Below, one piece after another: positions 57,138 to 64,000 of a stretch of 64,000 nt of DNA. Under the pieces are notes generated by a model that saw only the letters and a list, made by a program, of their open reading frames with translations, did not search any database and was not told the origin of the DNA. Every line of letters begins with the position of its first letter. Position 1 is the stretch's first letter. The stretch comes from Aporhodopirellula rubra (lineage in GTDB: Bacteria; Planctomycetota; Planctomycetia; Pirellulales; Pirellulaceae), in the NCBI RefSeq assembly GCF_014192335.1, contig NZ_JACHXU010000020.1, positions 1 through 64,000 of the forward strand, written 5' to 3'. The translations under genes and the position numbers were made by a program.

Positions 57138-58289
57138 TTACTTCGCCATCTTCGGCGGTTCGGGAATCTCGATGTCTTGCAGTAGTCGGGTGATGATTGC
57201 GTCCGTGTTCATCCCTTCGGCCTGGGCTTGGAAATTCGTCGCAATCCGGTGACGCAGCACAGGTAACGCGATGCGATGGATGTCGCCCGGTTCGACGTTA
57301 AACCGGCCGTTCATCGCAGCGATCGCTTTCGCGCCGGCAATCAAGTTTTGCCCCGCACGAGGACCGGCCCCCCAATCGACGAGTTCGCGGACGTAATCCG
57401 GCGCCGAGTCATCGCTGGGACGCGTTGCCCGAACTAAACGGGAGGCATATCGGATCACGAGCGGACCGGCCGCGATACTGGCCACGAGTTTTTGGCATGT
57501 CAAAATCGCTCGCGCCGACAGCACTTTGTTGACCGTTTGAGTTTCACCACGAGTTGTCGCGGTAAGAATCCGTTCCTCTTCTTCCGCAGTCGGGTAGTCA
57601 ATTTTGATGTTGAACATGAACCGGTCGAGCTGAGCCTCCGGCAACGGGTAGGTGCCTTCTTGCTCGACGGGGTTTTGCGTGGCAATCGTGAAGAACGGAT
57701 CGGGCAACGTGTGCGTGTCACGACCGATCGAAACCTGCCGTTCTTGCATCGCCTCGAGCAGAGCAGCTTGCGTCTTGGGCGGCGTCCGGTTGATTTCGTC
57801 CGCAAGCAGGATGTTCGTAAAAATCGGACCTTCGACAAAACGGAACATCCGGCGTCCCGATTCGTCTTCCTCGAGAACTTGGGTTCCGGTAATGTCCGAT
57901 GGCATCAAGTCGGGCGTGAACTGCACCCGTTTGAACGTGACGTCCAGAATGTTAGCCAGAGTGCTGACCATCAATGTTTTGGCGAGTCCCGGAACACCTT
58001 CGAGCAAACAGTGGCCGCGTGTGAAGATCGCCGCTAAGAGCTGTTCGATCGTGTCGGTTTGCCCCACGATCACTTTCCCGAGTTCGTCTCGCATCTTTTG
58101 TTGATGTTCGGCGAATTCTCGCAACACATCGGCAAGGTTGCGTGGTTTTCCCGCCGCGGGCGCGTTCGAGGTCGGTTGTGCCGCTGGCGCCGCGGGTGGA
58201 TTTGCAGATCCACCGCTTTTCGGAGAGACTGGGGGTGTTGAAGATTGATTCACCACGGGCGGTGGGGTTGGCGAAGACGAGTCTGTCAT
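57138..58289 (-). CDS. MoxR family AAA+ ATPase
   Basis: A 383-aa AAA+ chaperone-like ATPase. The first 50 residues are Pro/Ala/Ser-rich and disordered. Walker A is GVPGLAKT near residue 95, Walker B is LLADEINR near residue 160, sensor 1 lies in FFTIATQNPVEQEGTYPLPEAQLDRF, and the C-terminal helical lid ends the protein. MoxR proteins usually work with DUF58 and VWA proteins; none is seen here, but the DUF4159 gene that often accompanies them in planctomycetes is divergently placed 245 bp away, so the two may share regulation. Confidence 0.94.
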   Translation of the reverse strand: MTDSSSPTPPPVVNQSSTPPVSPKSGGSANPPAAPAAQPTSNAPAAGKPRNLADVLREFAEHQQKMRDELGKVIVGQTDTIEQLLAAIFTRGHCLLEGVPGLAKTLMVSTLANILDVTFKRVQFTPDLMPSDITGTQVLEEDESGRRMFRFVEGPIFTNILLADEINRTPPKTQAALLEAMQERQVSIGRDTHTLPDPFFTIATQNPVEQEGTYPLPEAQLDRFMFNIKIDYPTAEEEERILTATTRGETQTVNKVLSARAILTCQKLVASIAAGPLVIRYASRLVRATRPSDDSAPDYVRELVDWGAGPRAGQNLIAGAKAIAAMNGRFNVEPGDIHRIALPVLRHRIATNFQAQAEGMNTDAIITRLLQDIEIPEPPKMAK

Positions 58290-58534
58290 CGTGGTGCTTT
58301 GGCTCGTGGAACGTTTGGAATTGCGAGAACAGCCAGGATCCGCTGTCGGTTGCAGCGTAATGTTATCAGTCTAGGCGTTGCCAGTGAAAATCAAAATCGG
58401 GTTCAGCTTCGAGGATGACAACAATGTTTAAAACAAACCCAATGGAATGGGCAATGGTAACGAAGACGCACAAATTGGAACCACCCGGTCTCGATCAATC
58501 CCCCACGAAAGCCGGATGGGCGGGCAAACCAATC

Positions 58535-60910
58535 ATGCGATGCCTAATCATCCTGTTGCTGTTGGTCGCTCAATCAACACCATCGCGTGCAGAGATTGAT
58601 GCGATCACGGTCCAGCGCTCGATCGACCGTGGCATTGAATATTTGCGGAAGTCACAGAACGAACGCGGAGGATGGGAGGAATACGGTGGCCAATCGTGTG
58701 GATTGTCCGCCCTCTGCACTCTCGCGTGGGTGAACGCAGGTGTGTCTCGCCAAGATCCGGACTTGATCCGGGCGATCGAATATCTCCGCACATTTGAACC
58801 ACAACAAACCTATTCGATTTCGCTGCAAACCCTTGTTTTTTGCGCCGTCGGGGCGTTGGAAGACCTGCCACGAATTCGGCGAAACGTCGCGTGGCTGGCC
58901 GAGCAGCAAAAGGGCCCCAACGACCGAAACAAGGGCGCCTGGACGTATGGCAACGGCCGAGGAAACGGCGACCCGTCCAATGCCCAATTCGCAGTATTGG
59001 CCCTCGGCGCGGCAGCCGAACGTGGCATCGAAGTTGACCCGAAAGTGTTTCAAGCCGCGGCCGATTATTGGCGCCGGATCCAATTGCGAAGAGGCGGATG
59101 GTCCTACGGCGGTCCACGACCGAGCGGTTCAATGACCTGTGCCGGGATCGCCTCGCTCTTAATCTGCGGCAGCAGCCTGAACGACCTCGACGATACCAAA
59201 AACGGCGAGCGATTGAATTGCTGTGGCGGCGGAGAATCAGACGAGGCACTCGAACGAGGACTGGACTTCCTTAGCGACATCTTCTCGATCCAAGCCAACC
59301 CGGGCGGCGAACTGCTCAGCTATTACTACTACCTCTACGCGGTCGAACGCGTCGGTCGATTGTCGGGCCGGCGGCTGATCGGCAACCGCGATTGGTACCG
59401 CGAGGGCGCCGAACGATTAGTCAGCTTGCAGGACGCATTCCAGGGATTCTGGAAAGGCGGCGGTGTCGTGGAGTCCAACCGCGATATCGCGACATCGTTT
59501 GCGCTACTGTTTTTGTCAAAGGGGAAACGACAAGTCGTTGTCGGACGTCTCGACCATCCGTCGCTGCGATCCGAAAGCGAGCAGCGACGCGGGAACGTCA
59601 TCGTGCGAGTTGGTAACGAAGTCAAAACGGAAACTCTCCCGCACTCCGGCGCACTGCGCGAACTCGTCCGACACGTCGAACGTGATTGGTCCAAAGACCT
59701 GACTTGGCAAACGATCGTCGCCGACCAAGCCACCACGCAGGATCTGTTGAAGGCACCTGTGTTGGTGATTACGGGATCAAGCACCCTAAATTTCAATGCG
59801 GCGCTGCGAGAAAATCTCAAACAGTATCTCGATCAAGGCGGCACGATTCTGTTCGACTCACTCTCGGGTGACGGTTGCGGCGACGGGAAAGCGTTCGAAC
59901 GCAGCGTCGTTTCTCTGTGCAGCGAGTGGTTCCCTAAATCGAAACTCGAGCGATTGCCGACCTCGCACCCGGTTTGGTTTGCCGAAGCTCCCGTGGATCC
60001 TGCCGCGATTGCAAACGATTACTGGGTCTATGGTGTCGGCGCGTGTTGCCGAACACCCGTCTTCTATTCGCCTCGCAGCCTAACGTGCCGTTGGTCCCGC
60101 GGTGGTCCTTTGCTCCGCGGCGTCGATCTGCCGCCTAAGATCGGACGCGAAGTGGTCGCGGGAATCACCATCGGTGAGAACATTCTGGCCTACGCGACCG
60201 GACGCGAACTCAAAGACAAACTCGACGGCTCCGGCGTCATCGTTGCCGGCGATGCGCCCCAGCCGACTCGCGGTGCGATTCCGATCGCATCCGGAGCTCT
60301 CGGTGCTGGCGAGGAACAGGTTCAACGTGCCCTTCCCAACGCCGCGTTGATCATTCGCGAGAAACTGACCGTCGAGGTGATTGCCGTCGATGAACCGATC
60401 GCGTTGACCGAGCAATCGCTGCGACGCATCGGCGTGCTCTATCTAACAGGCCAAACCGAATTTGAACTCGACGATGTGTCGCGAGCCGCATTGAAAAACT
60501 ACATCGACCGCGAAGGCATCGTGATCGCGTCTCCGATCTGTGGCAGTGAGGCGTTCGCTTCGTCGGTGCGTCGTGAACTCGCCGCTCTCGTTCCCCAAGG
60601 AGAATTCACTGCCATGCCGAGCGACCACCCGGCGTGGACGACTCGATTCGGAGGGTTTGATCTCACCAATGTCGAGATCCGCGTTCCCAATCAAAAACGG
60701 GCGGGCGACCAATCACTCGTCGTTGCCCAACGTTCCGGATCGCCAGTGATGGAATCGATTCAAGTCAACGGCGTGGATACCATCTTCTATTCGCCGTTGG
60801 ACCTGAGCTGTGCGTTGGAGAGCCAGAACTCGATCCAGTGCCCCGGTTACCCGACCGCCGACGCGGCCAAAATCATTGCAGGGGTGATTCTGTATGCGCT
60901 GCAGCAATAA
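58535..60910 (+). CDS. DUF4159 protein with squalene-cyclase-like repeats
   Basis: A 791-aa exported protein. A signal peptide follows the chosen ATG (MRCLIILLLLVAQSTPSRA); an upstream ATG at 58415 would add 40 hydrophilic residues before it. Residues about 25-340 are helical prenyltransferase/squalene-cyclase-like repeats (RGGWEEYGGQ, RGGWSYGG, SLQTLVFCAVGA). A DUF4159-like segment at about 415-565 and a clear second DUF4159 domain at about 640-790 (PICGSEAF, MPSDHPAW, FYSPLDLSCAL) follow. Function unknown; in related bacteria the genes lie near MoxR, DUF58 and VWA genes, pointing to a periplasmic or membrane complex. Confidence 0.87.
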   Translation: MRCLIILLLLVAQSTPSRAEIDAITVQRSIDRGIEYLRKSQNERGGWEEYGGQSCGLSALCTLAWVNAGVSRQDPDLIRAIEYLRTFEPQQTYSISLQTLVFCAVGALEDLPRIRRNVAWLAEQQKGPNDRNKGAWTYGNGRGNGDPSNAQFAVLALGAAAERGIEVDPKVFQAAADYWRRIQLRRGGWSYGGPRPSGSMTCAGIASLLICGSSLNDLDDTKNGERLNCCGGGESDEALERGLDFLSDIFSIQANPGGELLSYYYYLYAVERVGRLSGRRLIGNRDWYREGAERLVSLQDAFQGFWKGGGVVESNRDIATSFALLFLSKGKRQVVVGRLDHPSLRSESEQRRGNVIVRVGNEVKTETLPHSGALRELVRHVERDWSKDLTWQTIVADQATTQDLLKAPVLVITGSSTLNFNAALRENLKQYLDQGGTILFDSLSGDGCGDGKAFERSVVSLCSEWFPKSKLERLPTSHPVWFAEAPVDPAAIANDYWVYGVGACCRTPVFYSPRSLTCRWSRGGPLLRGVDLPPKIGREVVAGITIGENILAYATGRELKDKLDGSGVIVAGDAPQPTRGAIPIASGALGAGEEQVQRALPNAALIIREKLTVEVIAVDEPIALTEQSLRRIGVLYLTGQTEFELDDVSRAALKNYIDREGIVIASPICGSEAFASSVRRELAALVPQGEFTAMPSDHPAWTTRFGGFDLTNVEIRVPNQKRAGDQSLVVAQRSGSPVMESIQVNGVDTIFYSPLDLSCALESQNSIQCPGYPTADAAKIIAGVILYALQQ

Positions 60911-60940
60911 ACAACTCTCGAGGCTCGGCGAACCTTGGCG

Positions 60941-61411
60941 ATGACAGGGCGAATCCGTAATTGGTTCTCGCCAACGAGACTTCGCGATCGATTTGAGTCT
61001 TGGCGGTACGGCGATTTTGATCCCAACGCAAAGCTCGGCAAGCGGGGCGAACAGGTCGCCGCGATCGAACTGCGACGCAAGGGCCTCCGGGTGATCGCGG
61101 AGAGCGAATCCGACCGGGCGGGCGAAATCGACCTGATCGCGATGGACGTCCGCCGCCGGCTGATCGTTTTTGTGGAAGTCAAAACGCTGGCGACGCGGCG
61201 TCCGGGACATCCCGCCGATCGAGTCGACGAAAAGAAACAGGCACGCATCAGCCGGGCCGCACTGAGGTACCTCAAACGGAAAAAGATCCTCGGCACCCCC
61301 TGCCGGTTCGACGTCATCGCCGTTTGGTGGCCCACTGACGAGCCCACACCGACCAAAATCGAGCACTATGAGGCTGCGTTCGAATCCACGATCGAGTACT
61401 CGTTTTACTGA
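60941..61411 (+). CDS. YraN family (UPF0102) nuclease-fold protein
   Basis: A 156-aa protein with the UPF0102 pattern: GKRGEQVAAIELRRKG near the start, then GEIDLIAMD and VFVEVKT, which form the PD-(D/E)xK-type active site (Asp, Glu and Lys). It ends with ALRYLKRKK and FDVIAV, as in the family. Thought to be a nuclease or DNA-associated factor; not proven. ATG 60941 is preferred; a TTG six bases upstream is in frame. It begins 30 bp after the DUF4159 gene. Confidence 0.9.
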   Translation: MTGRIRNWFSPTRLRDRFESWRYGDFDPNAKLGKRGEQVAAIELRRKGLRVIAESESDRAGEIDLIAMDVRRRLIVFVEVKTLATRRPGHPADRVDEKKQARISRAALRYLKRKKILGTPCRFDVIAVWWPTDEPTPTKIEHYEAAFESTIEYSFY

Positions 61412-61572
61412 GCCCAAACGACGCATTCCTCCTCATTCACCCCGTCACGACTTGAAAAACACGGGCAAACCGGTCAACTTGAGCAGTGAACCTTCCACCG
61501 CAGATCGCTTTCCTTTCGAAGCCCGACTCGACCTCGATCCCGATTTCAAAACATAACGCCACGTAGCAACTC

Positions 61573-62376
61573 ATGAGTTTTCGCATTGACCTGCCGGTCT
61601 ATCGTGGCCCGATCGACTTGCTGCTCTATCTGGTGCGGCGTCAAGAGTTGTCGTTGTCGGAGATGTCGTTGTCCAAGGTCGTCTCGCAGTACGTCGAGTA
61701 CATCGATGTCTTGGAAGAGTTGGATCTCGGCGAAGTCGGTGACTTTTTGGAATTGGCCGCGACGCTGGTCGAGATGAAAAGCCTCGCCGTTTTGCCAAAG
61801 ATCGAAGACGAGAGCGAGGAAGAGGCGATCGAGGAAACGCACGACGAGTTAGTGCACAAACTGTTGGAGTACAAAGAGATCCGCGACGCCGCCTCGGTGC
61901 TCGACGAAATGTCGACCCGTTGGCAAACGCGGTTCGAACGTCTCTCCGATGACTTACCGTCGCGGCGAAACGATCCGGCCGATCAACCGATTGTCGAACT
62001 CGAGATCTGGGATCTCGTTTCCGCGTTCGGTCGAATCATGCGTGAATCCGCTGGACCGCCACCGACCGAGGTGATCTACGATGACACCCCGATCCACGTT
62101 TACATGCAGCGGATCCACGAAGCCCTCGCGCAAAAAGAACGCGTCGAATTGATCGACTTGGTCGAGCCTGGGATGCATAAGTCAGCCTACATCGGCTGGT
62201 TCCTCGCCATGCTCGAACTCACTCGTCACCACGGTGCCGCCGTCACCGAAAATCAAAACGGTGACATCGAGGTCGTTCGCACGACCGACTACCACGCTGA
62301 ACTCAACGTCAACGAAGTTGACAATTACGGTTCCAAGGCGATCGACAACAGCAACATGCCTATCCGGATGCGATAG
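61573..62376 (+). CDS. scpA: Segregation and condensation protein A
   Basis: The kleisin subunit of the SMC-ScpAB condensin that compacts and segregates the chromosome. The 267-aa protein shows the N-terminal domain that binds SMC (YRGPIDLLLYLVRRQEL, residues about 9-25), the DFLELAATLVEMKS helix, a central acidic stretch (EDESEEEAIEE) and the C-terminal winged helix (KSAYIGWFLAMLELTRHHG). Length fits. scpB is not in this window. Confidence 0.94.
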   Translation: MSFRIDLPVYRGPIDLLLYLVRRQELSLSEMSLSKVVSQYVEYIDVLEELDLGEVGDFLELAATLVEMKSLAVLPKIEDESEEEAIEETHDELVHKLLEYKEIRDAASVLDEMSTRWQTRFERLSDDLPSRRNDPADQPIVELEIWDLVSAFGRIMRESAGPPPTEVIYDDTPIHVYMQRIHEALAQKERVELIDLVEPGMHKSAYIGWFLAMLELTRHHGAAVTENQNGDIEVVRTTDYHAELNVNEVDNYGSKAIDNSNMPIRMR

Positions 62377-62406
62377 GCAGGCCGCCCGTGGTTTTCTTCT
62401 CCTGGT

Positions 62407-62431
62407 CGGGAAATCTTCCCGCTCGATTTTT
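62407..62431 (+). terminator. Weak terminator candidate after scpA
   Basis: CGGGAA (62407-62412) pairs with TTCCCG (62416-62421) around a 3-nt loop; after CTCGA comes a run of five T (62427-62431). The gap of five bases between stem and T-run weakens the case. Confidence 0.35.
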
Positions 62432-62469
62432 CATTTGTTTACTCATTCACTTCACCCTTTGTTCCGTAC

Positions 62470-63309
62470 ATGACCGAAAACGTTCCCCTCCTCTCACATG
62501 TTCATGACGGACTAACCATCGAAGGGTATTCGAGAGCCGCCGTGCAAACCTGCTGGCGCGTCAATGAACTGAAACTTTTGTTCGACGCCGGTATTCAACC
62601 ATGGGATTTCATGGGAACGCCGACCATGTTCATTTCGCACGCCCACCTCGATCACATCGCCGCGTTGCCCGCGTACGTCTCGCGCCGACGGATGATGAAG
62701 ATGGAACCGCCGGTGATCTATCTGCCGGACTCCGCCGTTGACACCGCGTGGAAGATGCTGCAACTCTTCCGCTCACTCGACCGTGGCGCCATGCCATGCG
62801 AGTTGGTCGGTTTGTTAGGTGGTGATGAAACCAAAATCGGTAGGGAATATGTGGTCAAGAGTGTCGACGTCAAACACACCATCGATGCACTCGGTTTCAT
62901 CGTCTACCAACGACGCCACAAACTCAAACCCGAGTATCTCGAACTCTCCGGAGAAGAGATCCGTAACCTGCGTCTCGCCGGAACGGAAATCACGACCGAA
63001 CGCCGCGTTCCGGTATTCGCGTACACCGGCGACACTGCCCCGAAAGGCCTCGACGATAACCCCGAATTCTACGACGCAAAAATTCTCGTCAGTGAGCTAA
63101 CGTTCGCCGCCCCCGAGCATCGACGCGAAAAAATCCATAAACACGGGCACATGCACGTCGACGATTACCGCGAACGAAAAGACAACTTCAAGAATGAGTT
63201 GATCATCGGATCGCACGCATCGACCCGCTACACCGACGCGCAAATCAAACGCTTCGTTAAAAAGGTGCTGCCCGACATGCTCGATCAACGACTGAAGTTG
63301 TGGATCTAA
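62470..63309 (+). CDS. RNase Z-like MBL-fold metallo-hydrolase
   Basis: A 279-aa metallo-beta-lactamase-fold hydrolase. The zinc motif HAHLDH lies near residues 56-61, AYTGDT in the middle carries the bridging Asp, and SELTF and HGHMHVDD supply later metal and substrate contacts. The overall pattern (TCWRVNELKLLFDAG, FISHAHLDH, YTGDTAPKG) is that of the tRNase Z branch, which cuts tRNA 3' trailers, but the protein lacks an evident long exosite arm, so it may be a paralogue with another substrate. hemW follows 4 bp after the stop. Confidence 0.85.
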   Translation: MTENVPLLSHVHDGLTIEGYSRAAVQTCWRVNELKLLFDAGIQPWDFMGTPTMFISHAHLDHIAALPAYVSRRRMMKMEPPVIYLPDSAVDTAWKMLQLFRSLDRGAMPCELVGLLGGDETKIGREYVVKSVDVKHTIDALGFIVYQRRHKLKPEYLELSGEEIRNLRLAGTEITTERRVPVFAYTGDTAPKGLDDNPEFYDAKILVSELTFAAPEHRREKIHKHGHMHVDDYRERKDNFKNELIIGSHASTRYTDAQIKRFVKKVLPDMLDQRLKLWI

Positions 63310-63313
63310 ACGC

Positions 63314-64000
63314 ATGACCGGCGAGATGATTGCCTCCGAATCGCATCACCCAACGCCACCAGGCGGATGGCCGCAACCGCGTGCGATGTACGTACATGTC
63401 CCCTTTTGCCGGCATCGCTGCGGATATTGCAATTTCAGTGTCCTCGCCGGGCGAGATGATTTGCAAGACCGTTTCCTCGATGCGATCGAGATTGAAATCC
63501 AAACCGTTCGATCACGTGAGTACGGCGAGGCATTGATCGATCTCGACACGTTATATCTCGGCGGCGGTACACCGACTCAACTGACACGACCAAGACTGCA
63601 ACGACTGCTCGCGATCCTGATGGAAAACGTGAGCCTCTCGCAAAATCCGGAATTCACCTGCGAAGCGAACCCGGAAGACATCAATCCGGAAACGCTCGCC
63701 GCGCTCACTGACGCCGGCGTGAACCGAATGAGTTTGGGCGTGCAATCGTTTCAAAATCCAAAACTGCAAACCCTCCAACGCTCACACAAAGGCGACGAAG
63801 CAGTTGCGGCGATCCAAATGGCGAGCGAATCGATCGGGAACCTATCGATCGATCTGATTTTTGCCGTTCCCGGCGAAACGCTCGCGCAGTGGCAAACGGA
63901 TTTGGACACGGCGACGTCATTGCCCATTCAACACATCTCCACGTATTCATTGACGTACGAGAAAGGCACCGAGTTCTGGTCGCAACGGCGACGCGGAGGA
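63314..64000 (+). CDS. hemW: Radical SAM heme chaperone HemW (partial)
   Basis: The first 229 codons of a gene that runs off the right edge. The iron-sulfur motif CRHRCGYC (C32, C36, C39) lies in the radical SAM core, then LGGGTPTQL, a CEANPE segment (EFTCEANPEDINPE), RMSLGVQSFQ and IDLIFAVPGET follow in the order seen in HemW and coproporphyrinogen III dehydrogenase. The lack of the fourth Cys after CxxxCxxC (Asn-Phe here) favours HemW, the heme chaperone, over HemN. The ATG is four bases after the upstream stop, so the genes are likely coupled. Confidence 0.92.
   Translation, partial: MTGEMIASESHHPTPPGGWPQPRAMYVHVPFCRHRCGYCNFSVLAGRDDLQDRFLDAIEIEIQTVRSREYGEALIDLDTLYLGGGTPTQLTRPRLQRLLAILMENVSLSQNPEFTCEANPEDINPETLAALTDAGVNRMSLGVQSFQNPKLQTLQRSHKGDEAVAAIQMASESIGNLSIDLIFAVPGETLAQWQTDLDTATSLPIQHISTYSLTYEKGTEFWSQRRRGG

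Overview
The window (64 kb, moderately GC-rich) looks like chromosomal DNA of a planctomycete, most likely of the Rhodopirellula/Pirellulaceae type. Reasons visible here: secreted proteins with the planctomycete N-terminal LExR..LA-type export motif and C-terminal dockerin repeats, a single 16.9-kb gene for a secreted protein, a DUF4159 protein with a signal peptide, an FHA-GAF-SpoIIE regulator, a Cys-tRNA synthetase with an acidic insertion before its KMSKS loop, and few Shine-Dalgarno sequences. No rRNA, tRNA, CRISPR array, transposase or phage gene was seen, so this is ordinary chromosome rather than an island.

Layout. 1-870: non-coding G/T-rich stretch with tandem and palindromic repeats. 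871-2999 (-): ruvC and cysS, overlapping. 3625-8952 (+): ilvN, ilvC, a DUF4254 protein, an FHA-GAF-SpoIIE phosphatase and a Gfo/Idh/MocA oxidoreductase, the last four very tightly packed. 9044-9967: DUF2237 protein and a stand-alone M41-like peptidase. 10157-11955 (-): a 35-bp tandem array running into the 3' end of leuA. 12046-12242 (-): an apparent leucine attenuator of leuA (promoter, short Leu-rich peptide, intrinsic terminator). 12399-15924 (+): argB, a degenerate argD-like gene with a huge acidic tail, and argF, all joined by ATGA overlaps. 16115-35790 (-): two exported dockerin proteins, an 804-aa metallopeptidase-like protein and a 5,630-aa giant. 36621-39252 (+): tail-anchored FHA protein and a polysaccharide flippase. 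39213-42566 (-): RNase D and a Na+/solute symporter with its DUF3311 partner. 43069-44886 (+): SLC13-type permease with RCK_C domains. 44963-47698 (-): GH63-like glycosidase. 47907-55627 (+): alpha-2-macroglobulin, then Nudix hydrolase plus aquaporin. 55845-57086 (+): glutamate dehydrogenase family. 57138-58289 (-) and 58535-60910 (+): divergent MoxR ATPase and DUF4159 protein. 60941-64000 (+): YraN, ScpA, an RNase Z-like hydrolase and hemW, which runs off the right edge.

How the genes work together. Amino-acid biosynthesis dominates the left third: valine/isoleucine (ilvN, ilvC), leucine (leuA) and arginine (argB, argF), with leuA apparently sensing charged tRNA-Leu by ribosome-mediated attenuation. 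The middle is given to exported or cell-surface proteins and surface polysaccharide. The right third mixes transport, envelope defence (alpha-2-macroglobulin) and housekeeping genes. The strongest leads are the leuA attenuator with a probably leaderless leader peptide, the ArgD-like protein that lacks the PLP lysine, and the giant protein with a matrixin-like domain whose zinc-binding residues are all replaced and with families of internal repeats.
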